Shown: positions 35,495 to 45,641, counted from the first letter of the stretch. The stretch is DNA of 64,000 nt from G963663315 sp963663315 (GCA_963663315.1 OY760176.1:1426001-1490000); one strand, 5' to 3'. A program made the numbers and translations. The notes: a model not told the origin generated them from the letters alone.

Positions 35495-36625
35495 ATGGTT
35501 GACTCACTGATTTCAAAAGATCAATTTATCGGTCTTGAAGGTATTGCAAACCTGGCAACAGGCGGGGAATCGCCCATGCTGAAATCCCATCGTCAGGCTG
35601 TTGATCAGTTCATGCTCGATAAGGCGACGGGAGAAAATGCACGGCACAGAGAAGATGACGCCGTGCAACGCGCCAGGCAAAAATGCGCCCGGTTATTCTC
35701 AGTGGGAACTGACGAGATCACCTTTTTGTCGAGCGCATCGGAAGGCATCAACAACGTGGTCTATGGCCTGGATTGGAAACCGGGGGATAATGTGGTTGTC
35801 TGTGATATCGAATTCCCTTCGGGGATTTACCCCTGGACAAAATTACAGGCACAGGGCGTGGAATTGAGGATCGTCCGTCATGTCAACTGGTTCTTGTCGA
35901 TTGACGATATCGCCCGGCAGATTGATCATCGAACCCGGGTAGTGGCAATCAGCCAGGTCAGCATGTTCACCGGACAACGTATGGACGTCGCGCGTATTTC
36001 CAGACTGGCACGTGAATCCAATGCATTATTATTACTGGATGCTACTCATGCCGCCGGGGTGATTCCGGTTGACGCAAGCCATGCTGATATCCTCGTATCG
36101 AGTTGCTACAAGTGGTTAATGGGTACCCACGGTTGCGCGGTTTTCTACTGGAATCGGGAACGCCTGCCAGAATTCGACCCGCCATTTCTCGGCTGGAACA
36201 GTGCACAGAGCAGTGGTGGCTGGCAGAACCCCGCAGAGTATGAACTGCACGGGAATGCGAATCGTTTTTTACCCGGCAACCCGGCATACATCAGCATTTA
36301 TATACTCAACAATGCGCTGGACCATATTCTTGATCTCGGGATAGACCGAATCGAATCCCATGCCCTGTCCCTGAGTGGCGAAATACTGAATGGCGTCAGG
36401 CAACAAGGCTGGGAATTGATGACTCCCGAAGCGGACCGGGACCGCGCTGGCAATGTTTCTTTCATGGTGCCGGATATTCAGGCTTTTCGCAATGCCATGG
36501 AGCAACAGGGGGTGCTGGTATGGGGCGCCTATGCCTCATTTGATCGTATCCGCATATCCACCCATATCCACAATGATACCGAAGATATCGAACGATGCCT
36601 GCGTGCGTTTCAGGGACAGAGTTGA
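35495..36625 (+). CDS. Aminotransferase class V (cysteine desulfurase/kynureninase-like fold)
   Basis: The 376-residue PLP enzyme shows the fold-type I pattern: FLSSASEGINNVV, VVCDIEFPSG, VSMFTGQRMDV, LLLDATHAAGVIPVD with the PLP-binding Asp, and SSCYKWLMGTHG with the Schiff-base Lys. No conserved catalytic Cys loop of IscS is visible, so it is not clearly a cysteine desulfurase. The substrate is unknown. It is convergent with a mercaptopyruvate sulfurtransferase gene. Confidence 0.82.
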   Translation: MVDSLISKDQFIGLEGIANLATGGESPMLKSHRQAVDQFMLDKATGENARHREDDAVQRARQKCARLFSVGTDEITFLSSASEGINNVVYGLDWKPGDNVVVCDIEFPSGIYPWTKLQAQGVELRIVRHVNWFLSIDDIARQIDHRTRVVAISQVSMFTGQRMDVARISRLARESNALLLLDATHAAGVIPVDASHADILVSSCYKWLMGTHGCAVFYWNRERLPEFDPPFLGWNSAQSSGGWQNPAEYELHGNANRFLPGNPAYISIYILNNALDHILDLGIDRIESHALSLSGEILNGVRQQGWELMTPEADRDRAGNVSFMVPDIQAFRNAMEQQGVLVWGAYASFDRIRISTHIHNDTEDIERCLRAFQGQS

Positions 36626-36714
36626 ACCTGCCTGTGACTGAACCGGATGGAACACAAAATACAGGCGACCCGCGGACAGCCGTCGTAAAAAACGAAATTC
36701 AGAGCGCAATTTAA

Positions 36715-37572
36715 CTAACCGTGCTTCTCAATCGGATTGTCCGGGTCAGAGGCCCATTCGGTCCACGAGCCGTCATACAGTCTTTGCATTCCATATCCGC
36801 TGTTTGTGAGCGCCAATGTAATGATGGCGGCAGTGACTCCAGACCCGCAGGAGGTGACCACGGGGCTGTTTTTGTCGACACCCAGGCGGGTAAAAATTTC
36901 ATTCAACCGGTCCGCCGATTTTATCCGGTTACCGTCCAGTAATTCGGTAAACGGCAGGGATATGGCTCCAGGCATGTGACCGCTCGGCAGTTCGGGCCGT
37001 GGCTCCGGAGCCTGCCCGCTGAATCGGGCTTCGGAACGCGCATCCAGAATCATGAACTCATGAGTATCACAGTTGCCTTGAATATCTTCCATGTATGCCA
37101 CCATCGACGTGTCCAGATTGGCAGTGAAATGACCTTTCATGACTGGCGTATTCCCGGCAGTCGTTCGATAACCACGTTCAACCCATGCAGGCAGGCCACC
37201 ATTGAGGATGGATATCTGTTTGTGACCAAATAAATGAAACATCCACCACACGCGGGCGGCTGAAAACAATCCTGCACCATCGTAAACCACGATCCGGGAT
37301 GTATTCGACACACCGAGTTCTTCCACCTTGTTCGCATAAAATGAGGATGCTGGAATCATGTGCGGAAGATCGGTTTCCGGATCGGATATCGCATCGATAT
37401 CAAAAAAGCGCGCTCCGGGTATGTGGGCAATTTCATATTCATCAAGAGCCACGCGATTTTGACCTGGCAGATACCAGGAACAGTCCAGGATTATCAGGTC
37501 CGGGGCGTCGAGCTGCTGATGTAACTCTTCGGGTTCAATCAGATTGGTTTTTTCGGTCATTTGCGCAATCAT
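36715..37572 (-). CDS. sseA: 3-mercaptopyruvate sulfurtransferase (two rhodanese domains)
   Basis: The 285-residue protein has an inactive N-terminal rhodanese domain (CSWYLPGQNR, HIPGARFFDIDAISD) and an active C-terminal one with Cys242 in CGSGVTA, the loop typical of mercaptopyruvate sulfurtransferase rather than thiosulfate sulfurtransferase. It transfers sulfur from 3-mercaptopyruvate to a thiol or cyanide. Its ATG overlaps the MttB-family stop in ATGA, so the two are translationally coupled. An ATG four codons in is an alternative start. Confidence 0.9.
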   Translation of the reverse strand: MIAQMTEKTNLIEPEELHQQLDAPDLIILDCSWYLPGQNRVALDEYEIAHIPGARFFDIDAISDPETDLPHMIPASSFYANKVEELGVSNTSRIVVYDGAGLFSAARVWWMFHLFGHKQISILNGGLPAWVERGYRTTAGNTPVMKGHFTANLDTSMVAYMEDIQGNCDTHEFMILDARSEARFSGQAPEPRPELPSGHMPGAISLPFTELLDGNRIKSADRLNEIFTRLGVDKNSPVVTSCGSGVTAAIITLALTNSGYGMQRLYDGSWTEWASDPDNPIEKHG

Positions 37573-39161
37573 ACCCTCCCCATCGCAGCGGGAGTCAAGT
37601 GAATATCAAACCGTTCTCTGATTGCCTGTTCGGTACTGATCGATATATGGTCAGGGAAATGATTCCGCAGTATTTGTTTTGTTCTGGCCAGGGCAGAATC
37701 CCGGATAGTCGGTGATCCTGCTTCTGTCCATTGGTCGGGTGTCCGGCGATCAGATATTTCAGGGTAGAGAAAATCGGATTGCATCCGCGCCATGGTATCG
37801 GCGCTACCCAGATAGTGACCGTCGCCGCGAACCGCCTGGTCAAAAACATCAACAGATATGGCATCCGAATCCGTTTCAATACCACGCACGGAGCGCAATA
37901 TGCTGCCCAACATGTCATTGTCTATGACGTAGCTTTCCAGACTGCATCCCATCAATGCCGCTTGCATACCACAAGCCTGGGTCACCATGTTCGAACCGAC
38001 ATGGGCAGCCAGGCTCACATTCAGCGCTTTTTCAAAACCGCTTTGTGCATCGGGAATTTTGCTGTCTGTCGCCCCAGCCATACAGGAGTTGGAGAGTCTG
38101 TAATATTGCCCCATCTGCACGCCAGCCGCCATCGCCACTGCCTGCTCACCCCCACCGCCCGTAAATGCGCCGGTACGCAGGTCGGTGATCATTGGCCGGG
38201 GGCCAAATATGGCTCTGCAATCCGGATTGATCAACCAGGTAATCACCATCCCCGCCAGCGTTTCCGCTACGGCCTGTACTACCGAGCCTGCCAGGGAGGA
38301 AGGACTGGATGCCCCCGCCTGGTCAATAGAGTTGACCGAGAATGGCAGACCCAGTCTCGCGGCTTGCTGCATCACTTCACAGGCTTCCTCACTAAAGCGC
38401 AGCGGCGGTACCACATGATTGATGTTCAGGGACAGAAACGGTCGTTCATCAAAAGCCGCCCTGCTCCCGGCAGTCATTTCGCAGATGTTTGCTATTGCTT
38501 CGACATGGTGACCGGTCGTGGCGCTGGTCATCACATGTTTGGAAGTGCCGGCGAGGCAGGCGAATGCGGTGTTGACATCAAGGTCCAGGTCTGTCTTCAT
38601 GTCCCGCGCAGTGACCGACCGGCTGAAAAAGTGAATATTGTCCAGGGTATCGACAAGCCGTGCGGCATCGTACAGATCCCGAAGATTGGAAGGGCGATAG
38701 GCATCCGTATCAAGATCCACCATGCTGGGGGCGGCGCCGCCTGTTCCAAGGTAGACCCTGGTACCGGAAAGTTCCAGTTCCAGGCCCGGTTTTTGCCCAT
38801 GCAACACAATGTCCCGCCTGAATCCGGCAATCGCATCTTCGACCAGTGGGCGCGGAAAAAGCAGGCGACCGTCATCACGGAATTTCCCGCCATTTTTCTT
38901 TATGAGGTCGATGATCGATTGTGAGGCGTGGGACATCCCCACCTGTTCAAGAATGTCCAGCGCAGCATGATGAAACCGTTCCATGTCGGATTCGGACAGG
39001 GGGCGGTACAAACCACCATGGACGCCAGGCCAGACCGGTGATTTACCGTTGGAACCGGAATCCGGTTGTGCACGGCGCCGACGCATTTTTCGACGGCTGC
39101 CGCCTGCGGATTTTACTGGGGGAGATGTGTGGATATTTTCTGTCACAGGGCGAAGTTTCAA
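37569..39161 (-). CDS. MttB-family methyltransferase (trimethylamine methyltransferase superfamily, non-pyrrolysine)
   Basis: The 530-residue protein belongs to the MttB superfamily, whose members demethylate quaternary or tertiary amines to a corrinoid protein. Family patterns are LDILEQVGM, YLGTGGAAPSMVDL, the long barrel of helices and strands, and LHGQKPG. There is no in-frame amber codon, so it is of the non-pyrrolysine type, as in glycine-betaine or proline-betaine demethylases. The start here is TTG; an ATG 25 codons in (39086) is also possible. No corrinoid protein gene is adjacent, so the acceptor is unknown. Overlaps the sulfurtransferase gene by four bases. Confidence 0.8.
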   Translation of the reverse strand: MKLRPVTENIHTSPPVKSAGGSRRKMRRRRAQPDSGSNGKSPVWPGVHGGLYRPLSESDMERFHHAALDILEQVGMSHASQSIIDLIKKNGGKFRDDGRLLFPRPLVEDAIAGFRRDIVLHGQKPGLELELSGTRVYLGTGGAAPSMVDLDTDAYRPSNLRDLYDAARLVDTLDNIHFFSRSVTARDMKTDLDLDVNTAFACLAGTSKHVMTSATTGHHVEAIANICEMTAGSRAAFDERPFLSLNINHVVPPLRFSEEACEVMQQAARLGLPFSVNSIDQAGASSPSSLAGSVVQAVAETLAGMVITWLINPDCRAIFGPRPMITDLRTGAFTGGGGEQAVAMAAGVQMGQYYRLSNSCMAGATDSKIPDAQSGFEKALNVSLAAHVGSNMVTQACGMQAALMGCSLESYVIDNDMLGSILRSVRGIETDSDAISVDVFDQAVRGDGHYLGSADTMARMQSDFLYPEISDRRTPDQWTEAGSPTIRDSALARTKQILRNHFPDHISISTEQAIRERFDIHLTPAAMGRV

Positions 39162-39301
39162 AAATAATTTGTGACTGCCGGTTTACCACGCGCAAAAGGT
39201 ACAATCAAGACGGAAAATCAGATAATACGCCCGGCGCTTAAAAGATGTACAATGGAAATCCAGGGTGATTCCTGAATACAGACAGTATCAGTGATTAGAA
39301 C

Positions 39302-40912
39302 ATGAATACAAAAGCAGAATCCCGATACATCGAAAAAAACTACTGGCATTATGCACAGTCGATGCTCGAACTGAGACAGAAAACTGTCTCAATGGTACGC
39401 ATTGATGGCAAACAGATCGCATTATTTCATTCCTCGGAAGGGGTTCGCGCCTGCAACAATCAATGCCCTCACGAGGGCTATCCCCTGTCTCAGGGAAATT
39501 TTTCCGATGATTGTATCCTCACCTGCAATTGGCATAACTGGAAGTTCAATCTGAATACCGGCCAGAATCTGTTTGGTGGTGACAGGCTGCGTACTTATCC
39601 CGTCGATATTCGCGGCGATGAAATTTGGGTTGATCTGGCCGAACCGCCCTATGAAGATCAATATGCCAGTATCATGGACAGTTTGCGTGATGCGTTTGAC
39701 GATCACTCCTATGATCGCATCAGCCGTGAGATTGCACGACTGACTCTTCTCGGCAGTGATCCATTGGGTGCATTGCGTAGTGCCATTGACTGGTCCTGGC
39801 AACGTATGGAATTCGGTTGGACCCATGTCTATGCGGGCATGGCTGACTGGCTGATCATGTATGACGAAACGGACTGCGATGACGAACTCAAACTGGCCTG
39901 CCTGACGGAATCTGTGGGCCATGCCTCGTTCGATGTCCTGCGGAAATCCGAATACCCATTCACGCGGGACATCATGTCGTTCAGTGAAACCGGCTTTGTG
40001 GATTCGATTGAACGGGAAGACGAAAACACTGCGGTTGCAATGATACGGGGAGGATTGAAAGACGGTCTGACCTTCTCCGATTTCGAGCAGTCCCTGACTC
40101 ATGCTGCCCTCGCACACTATAACGCTTTCGGCCATTCCCTGATTTATGTGGTCAAGGCCGGATTCCTGACAGAGCGCCTTGGTGATTCCGTAACGGAACC
40201 CCTGCTGCTCTCTCTGGTACGGGAAATGGTCTATGCCCCCCGTGAAGATACAATTCCTGAATTCAGACACTATGGAACCGCGCTGAAGAGATGGGGTGAC
40301 AGCAGATTCGGCGCCACCGTTCCGACAGCGGATCAATGGGTTGGCCGAGGGATCAACAGTGCCATAGACGCCACAGTGAACTGTAGTGGCACACCCCCTG
40401 AATTGATTTACCCGGCATTACTTGAAGCCAACGCGACGAACATGTTGAGTTTTGATATCGGACTACAGGACAAGGCGCATGTCACTGTCTCGGGCAATGT
40501 GGGCTGGCTTGATTTTACCCATGCATTGACTTTCGCAAACGCGGTTCGCAAGCAATGTACCCGCTTCCCCGGGCTTTGGCCTCAGGGTCTGTTGCAGATG
40601 GCTTGTTTTGTTGGCAGGAATTCGGCTTTTACGACGACAGAATTCGATTTATCCCGCTGGAGTTTCGACGATAACGAAAAGGGCGTCGCTGCACTGGTCA
40701 ACCGCTTGTTCGACCATGGTCAGGATGAGTATATTGTTTCCGTACATCTGCTCAAGACTGCATTGGCTGTTCGTGAGGAAATCAGTATGTCGCCCGCAAG
40801 GCAGGGAAAAATACTGGGCGCAGCCTTGAATCGATTTTTCAACTCACCCTTGAAACGCAAGCAGGTCAGACGGACCGCGTATCAATCGCTTCAGTTTGTG
40901 TCCAGGGAATAA
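39302..40912 (+). CDS. Rieske 2Fe-2S protein with large unrecognised C-terminal region
   Basis: The 536-residue protein begins with a Rieske domain of about 115 residues: Cys55 and His57 in CPHE, Cys75 and His78 in CNWH. The remaining 420 residues are mostly helical by composition and show no mononuclear-iron D-x2-H-x4-H motif, so it is not a standard ring-hydroxylating oxygenase. Conserved-looking His residues occur (GHASFDVL, LTHAALAHYN, EFRHYGTAL). I do not recognise this domain. It is divergent from the MttB/sulfurtransferase operon and convergent with a quinone reductase gene, which suggests but does not prove a role in the same pathway. Confidence 0.75.
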   Translation: MNTKAESRYIEKNYWHYAQSMLELRQKTVSMVRIDGKQIALFHSSEGVRACNNQCPHEGYPLSQGNFSDDCILTCNWHNWKFNLNTGQNLFGGDRLRTYPVDIRGDEIWVDLAEPPYEDQYASIMDSLRDAFDDHSYDRISREIARLTLLGSDPLGALRSAIDWSWQRMEFGWTHVYAGMADWLIMYDETDCDDELKLACLTESVGHASFDVLRKSEYPFTRDIMSFSETGFVDSIEREDENTAVAMIRGGLKDGLTFSDFEQSLTHAALAHYNAFGHSLIYVVKAGFLTERLGDSVTEPLLLSLVREMVYAPREDTIPEFRHYGTALKRWGDSRFGATVPTADQWVGRGINSAIDATVNCSGTPPELIYPALLEANATNMLSFDIGLQDKAHVTVSGNVGWLDFTHALTFANAVRKQCTRFPGLWPQGLLQMACFVGRNSAFTTTEFDLSRWSFDDNEKGVAALVNRLFDHGQDEYIVSVHLLKTALAVREEISMSPARQGKILGAALNRFFNSPLKRKQVRRTAYQSLQFVSRE

Positions 40913-40933
40913 GAGTCCGTACAGGAATCATGC

Positions 40934-41908
40934 TCACGGCAACAGCACTGTGGAACCGGTCGTTTTTCTTGCTTCCAGATCACGATGCGCCGCAGCCGTT
41001 TGGGACAAGGCATAAGTCTGATTGACTGCGATATTGACGATTCCCCTGCTTACCAGGTCAAACAGACGATCACCTCCTTCCTCAAGCAGCGCTCTGGTCG
41101 CAGTATGGGTCGCCAGGGTCGGACGGGTCAGATATAGCGAGCCCTTGGGCGCAAGAATGGATGGGCTGAACGGTTCAACCGGCCCGGATGCATTGCCGAA
41201 GGTAACCATTACACCAAAGGGACGTAAGGAGTCCAGGGAAGCTTCGAATGTAGCCTGTCCAACGGAGTCGTATGATACCGCCGCCCCTTCCCCCGCCGTA
41301 ATTTCCCTTACCTTCCCGGCGATATCTTCTTCGCGGTAGAGGATCGTATGATCTGCCCCATTGGCTTTGGCCAGAGCCGCTTTTTCTTTGGAACCCACAC
41401 AACCGATCACTGTAGCGCCAAGGTGCTTTGCCCACTGGCAAAGTATCAGACCAACCCCTCCCGCGGCAGCCATGACAAGAATGGTATCGCCGGGTTTAAC
41501 CGGGTAGGACCGATACAGCAGGTAATGCGCCGTCATGCCTTTCAGCAGCATCGCAGCGGCAGTTTGATCACTCACGTCATCGGGTAGTTTCAACAGTTTT
41601 TCCGCCGCCACCAGGCGGGCTTCGGTATAGGCTCCAGGTACTATGCAGTAGCCAACCCGGTCACCTGCCGACAACCCGGTTACATTCTGCCCCACGGCTT
41701 CGACCACTCCGGCCGCTTCCATTCCCAGAATTGCAGGCAATTTTGGCAGCGGATATAGTCCGGTGCGCATGTACACGTCAATGAAATTGAGGCCGACCGC
41801 AGTTTGACGAATGCGCACTTCGCCGGGTCCCGGCTCACCCACATTAATTTGCTCCCAGCGGAGTTGATCAATATCACCCGTCTGGTGGATACGAATAGCA
41901 TGCGTCAT
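40934..41908 (-). CDS. NADPH:quinone oxidoreductase (zeta-crystallin type, MDR)
   Basis: The 324-residue medium-chain dehydrogenase/reductase has GLNFIDVYMRTGLYP, LGMEAAGVVEAVG, MAAAGGVGLILCQWAK for NADPH binding and SYDSVG as in the QorA branch. No structural or catalytic zinc cysteines are present. It would reduce quinones with NADPH. It ends 21 bases from the convergent Rieske protein gene. Confidence 0.88.
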   Translation of the reverse strand: MTHAIRIHQTGDIDQLRWEQINVGEPGPGEVRIRQTAVGLNFIDVYMRTGLYPLPKLPAILGMEAAGVVEAVGQNVTGLSAGDRVGYCIVPGAYTEARLVAAEKLLKLPDDVSDQTAAAMLLKGMTAHYLLYRSYPVKPGDTILVMAAAGGVGLILCQWAKHLGATVIGCVGSKEKAALAKANGADHTILYREEDIAGKVREITAGEGAAVSYDSVGQATFEASLDSLRPFGVMVTFGNASGPVEPFSPSILAPKGSLYLTRPTLATHTATRALLEEGGDRLFDLVSRGIVNIAVNQTYALSQTAAAHRDLEARKTTGSTVLLP

Positions 41909-42003
41909 AAGTCTCTCCGGTTAAATCATGGCTGATAACATACAGCGAGTATAAACAAAATTCACCGCTTATCCGGCGATACTTACAGAAGCGGATTTGC
42001 GGC

Positions 42004-42891
42004 TTATTCCAGATCTGGCCGATTGGCAATGACTTCAATCAATCCGGCGCCTAGCACCAGCAGTGCGCCGGTTGCTTCACGCCAGCCAAATGGCTCGTCG
42101 GTAATAATCGCTGCGCTGCCAATTCCGACCACCACTTCAATTTGAAGCAGTACCCCGAGTCGGCCCGGGTCAACAGATCGATTTCCCCAATACAACCCCC
42201 ATACCACAGGAATCATGAATACCACGGCCATCAATATCATCCATGGCACGACAGCTATGAGGACAGATGCCGTTGGCAGTATCCCAAAGTCGGCAATCGG
42301 CAGAAAGGTCATTGCAAATGCGAAAATACCGCCAAAAAGGAAAAATGCAAATACCTGTTCAAACACCGTGATTTCCTGCGCTTGACGTACACGCATCGCA
42401 CCGACAGCGTACATAATCCCTGAGACCAGCGCCATCGCATCACCGGCATTGAGAGACACCTCCAGATCCGCGCTCACCCTGAGAAGGGCCAACAAGCCCG
42501 CCATACTGAGTAACAGGGAGAGTCCACGCCAGAGTGTAAATCGACGGCCCATGAATCCGATTTCCACAATCGTACCCCAGGCAGGCATCACGTAAAACAG
42601 TATCAGGGCACGCACTACATCCGTTAACAGTAAACTTTCGCAGTACAATGCCATTGCCCCGCCAATCAACAGCCCGGTGATTGCCTGATTTGTACCGACC
42701 GGCTGTCTACGTAGCAATCGGATGAATGCAAATGGTAACAGGAAAGCCATCGGCAAAACGAATTGCCCTACTGTAACCCAGGCTGGATCAAGCCCCAATG
42801 TTTCAAACGCTCTGAGTGGCAGCCAGAACAATCCCCATATTGCAGCAGACGCGGCCACGACAATTTCAGGTTTTGAGGAATGCGGGGTCAA
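42004..42891 (-). CDS. EamA/DMT family transporter
   Basis: The 295-residue inner-membrane protein has ten predicted hydrophobic segments in two similar halves, as in drug/metabolite EamA transporters. Landmarks are ASAAIWGLFWLPLRA at the start, an internal GDAMALVSGIMYAVGAM segment opening the second half, and WREATGALLVLGAGLIEV at the end. The substrate cannot be told. It is divergent from the MFS gene. Confidence 0.85.
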   Translation of the reverse strand: MTPHSSKPEIVVAASAAIWGLFWLPLRAFETLGLDPAWVTVGQFVLPMAFLLPFAFIRLLRRQPVGTNQAITGLLIGGAMALYCESLLLTDVVRALILFYVMPAWGTIVEIGFMGRRFTLWRGLSLLLSMAGLLALLRVSADLEVSLNAGDAMALVSGIMYAVGAMRVRQAQEITVFEQVFAFFLFGGIFAFAMTFLPIADFGILPTASVLIAVVPWMILMAVVFMIPVVWGLYWGNRSVDPGRLGVLLQIEVVVGIGSAAIITDEPFGWREATGALLVLGAGLIEVIANRPDLE

Positions 42892-43035
42892 ATTTTCTTG
42901 CGCAGGAAAATGGCGGAGTCTAACCGAATTATGGCCGCAGGAATCATAATAATTATTGCTTTACAGCGTCCGGTACTGCCAGTACTCTCCTAACCTGCCT
43001 GTCTTACGTATCTGACGTTTTTCAGCCGGAATAAA

Positions 43036-44268
43036 ATGATCGCCAGTCTGAATCTGCCCTCTTCCTATTATGCCGTTATCAGGGCAATCAATTCCCTGCT
43101 TCTGATGATGGTTGCGATGTGCGGAATGTACGCTTCCGTGATGGTGCTTGAACCGGTTACCAGGGAGTTCCAGGTCGGTCATGGTGTGGCCGCCCTGCCC
43201 TATACAATGTATTGTATCGGATTTGGCCTGGGCAATGTCGTACTCGGGCGAATCGTGGACCGGGTTGGCATTTCGGTACTGGCGATTATCGCAGCCATTT
43301 GCCTGCCGTCCGGATTGTATCTGGCCAGCATCTCTGATAACTTCTGGGTATTCACGATCTCCCTGTCCGTGCTTTGTGGCTTTCTGGGCGGCGCTTTTGC
43401 ATTTGGCCCGCTGACGGCAGACATCTCGCACTGGTTTACCCGCAGGCGGGGGCTGGCCATCGGTATCGTGACCAGCGGAAGCTGTCTGGCTGGCGCACTG
43501 TGGCCGCCGATCATGCAGGGCTGGATTGATTCAGTCGGGTGGCGGCAAAGTTTTGTCTATCTGGCGTGGTGCAGTTTGAGCGTGCTCCCACTTTCCCTTG
43601 TTTATCTTAAAAAGAAACAGGATGACCATGCCATAAATCGGGCTGCTGATCGGGAAAACTGGAGTCGACCCCTGGGCATGACGGCAGGGAAGTTGCAGGG
43701 CACGCTGTGTGTCGCAGGGATTGGTTGTTGCGTGGCCATGTCGATGCCGCAGATACATCTTATTCCACATATCATTGATCTGGGTTTCGAGGCGAAAGAC
43801 GGAGCCTACATGCTGTCGATGTTGCTGGGTTTTGGCATTGTCAGCCGCATTACTTCAGGTTATATTTCTGATCGAATCGGCGGACTGAGGACGCTGCTGC
43901 TTGGATCAGGGCTACAGGCATTTGTGATATTCCTGTATTTATTCGTCGATACCCTGACCGGCCTTTATCTGATATCCATCGCCTTGGGTCTGGTTCAGGG
44001 TGGCATCGTGCCCTCCTATACACTTATTATTCGCAGGTTTTTCCGACCCGATCAGGCGGGCAGAAGAATCAGCCTGCTGTTTGTCGCTACCGTAGGCGGC
44101 ATGGCGCTCGGGGGATGGATGGCGGGGGTGTTATACGATCTGACTGGCTCCTACACACTGTCATTTATAAACGCCGTGGCGTTCAATGCCATGAACCTGT
44201 TGATCGCAGTTTTTCTGTTGCGACGCGACCGACACGATGTCGGGACCGCGCCACTCCACAGATACTAA
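43036..44268 (+). CDS. Major facilitator superfamily transporter
   Basis: The 410-residue membrane protein has twelve predicted segments, with the MFS loop motif variant GRIVDRVGI between segments two and three and the matching SGYISDRIGGLR in the second half, and a GxxxGPLTADISHWFTRRRG segment typical of monocarboxylate-type MFS proteins. The substrate is not known; a carboxylate is plausible. Its last codons overlap the end of the convergent CBS gene by four bases. Confidence 0.88.
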   Translation: MIASLNLPSSYYAVIRAINSLLLMMVAMCGMYASVMVLEPVTREFQVGHGVAALPYTMYCIGFGLGNVVLGRIVDRVGISVLAIIAAICLPSGLYLASISDNFWVFTISLSVLCGFLGGAFAFGPLTADISHWFTRRRGLAIGIVTSGSCLAGALWPPIMQGWIDSVGWRQSFVYLAWCSLSVLPLSLVYLKKKQDDHAINRAADRENWSRPLGMTAGKLQGTLCVAGIGCCVAMSMPQIHLIPHIIDLGFEAKDGAYMLSMLLGFGIVSRITSGYISDRIGGLRTLLLGSGLQAFVIFLYLFVDTLTGLYLISIALGLVQGGIVPSYTLIIRRFFRPDQAGRRISLLFVATVGGMALGGWMAGVLYDLTGSYTLSFINAVAFNAMNLLIAVFLLRRDRHDVGTAPLHRY

Positions 44269-45641
44269 GCCTCTACAATGGCTTCGAGCAAGTCATGTTG
44301 GGTAATGATGCGCGGCAGACCGCACGGGTCCCTGACCATCAGTGCAGGGTTGCTTCGGTTGATCATCGAAGACAGGACATCGAGTGTGGTATCCGCCGGC
44401 ACAAACTGAAATGGCACGTCCATTACTTCGTGGACTGCCTTTTCCTTGATCGCAGGATCTTCGATCAGTTGCTTGAGCAACCTGGAATCACTGAGGCTGC
44501 CGACAAACTGATCCCCATCCATCACTGGCAACTGCGAAACCGAAACAGAAGTCAGCAATGAAATCGCCTCGGACACACTGGCGTCCTGGCTGATCGTGGT
44601 GAGTGCATCTGCGCCGCCTTGCTTCGCAATTATTTTCGAGGCCGAGCCGTATTGACGTTCTTCGATAAAACCGTGATCCTTCATCCAGTCGTCATTGTAT
44701 ATCTTGCCCAGATAACGTGTACCATGATCCGGCAGAATAACCACCATGATATCGTCTTCAGTCAGGTTCTCCCTGGCCCACTCCAATGCACCCCAAACCG
44801 CGGAGCCACAGGACCAGCCAACAAACAGACCCTCTTCACGGGACAGCCTTCGAGTCATGATCGCCCCATCCTTGTCGGTCACTTTTATGAAATGGTCAAT
44901 CAGTGAGAAATCAACATTGGCAGGGAGAATGTCTTCGCCGATACCTTCCGTCAGATAAGGATAGATTTCAGTTTCATCGAACACTCCGGTCTCCTTGTAT
45001 TTCTTGAAAACCGAACCGTAGGTATCTATGCCGACTGTCACCACTTCCGGATTTTGTTCCTTCAGATACTTGGCCACGCCACACATCGAACCGCCTGTGC
45101 CAACCCCGGCCGCGTAGTGGGTGATCTTACCGTCGGTATCCCGCCAGATTTCCGGGCCGGTGGTTTCATAGTGTGCTTCCATATTGGACAAATTTTCATA
45201 CTGATTCGGGTAGTACGAGTTTTCGATTTCCTGATTAAGCCGCAGCGCCACCGAGTAGTATGACCTCGGGTCTTCGGGCGCCACCGAAGTCGGGCAGACA
45301 AAGACTTCTGCGCCTACCGCTCTCAATATATCTATCTTCTCCTGGGATTGTTTGTCGGCCAGGGTGAAAATATATTTGTAGCCTCTTGAAATTGCCGCCA
45401 ATGCCAGTCCCATCCCCGTGTTACCCGAGGTCCCTTCGATGATCGTGCCACCCGGTTTCAAATCCCCCCTCGCCTCGGCATCTTCGATCATTTTTATCGC
45501 TATACGATCCTTCATCGAGTTTCCCGGATTGAAGTATTCAACTTTCGCCAGCACGGTCCCCTTGATACCACGATTGACGGAATTGAGTCTGACCAGGGGC
45601 GTATCACCAATCGTTTCGATGATAGAGTTGTAATAGTTCAT
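44265..45641 (-). CDS. Cystathionine beta-synthase with C-terminal CBS domain pair
   Basis: The 458-residue protein joins a fold-type II PLP domain (K44 in NPGNSMKDR, EGTSGNTGMGLA, GVGTGGSMCGV, VGWSCGSAVWG) with two C-terminal CBS domains from about residue 340. This is the eukaryotic-type CBS layout, making cystathionine from serine or O-acetylserine and homocysteine. No heme-binding N-terminal segment is present. With the MetY-like enzyme at 55.6 kb and the sulfurtransferase at 37 kb it is part of a spread set of sulfur genes. A cysteine synthase activity cannot be excluded. Confidence 0.88.
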   Translation of the reverse strand: MNYYNSIIETIGDTPLVRLNSVNRGIKGTVLAKVEYFNPGNSMKDRIAIKMIEDAEARGDLKPGGTIIEGTSGNTGMGLALAAISRGYKYIFTLADKQSQEKIDILRAVGAEVFVCPTSVAPEDPRSYYSVALRLNQEIENSYYPNQYENLSNMEAHYETTGPEIWRDTDGKITHYAAGVGTGGSMCGVAKYLKEQNPEVVTVGIDTYGSVFKKYKETGVFDETEIYPYLTEGIGEDILPANVDFSLIDHFIKVTDKDGAIMTRRLSREEGLFVGWSCGSAVWGALEWARENLTEDDIMVVILPDHGTRYLGKIYNDDWMKDHGFIEERQYGSASKIIAKQGGADALTTISQDASVSEAISLLTSVSVSQLPVMDGDQFVGSLSDSRLLKQLIEDPAIKEKAVHEVMDVPFQFVPADTTLDVLSSMINRSNPALMVRDPCGLPRIITQHDLLEAIVEA

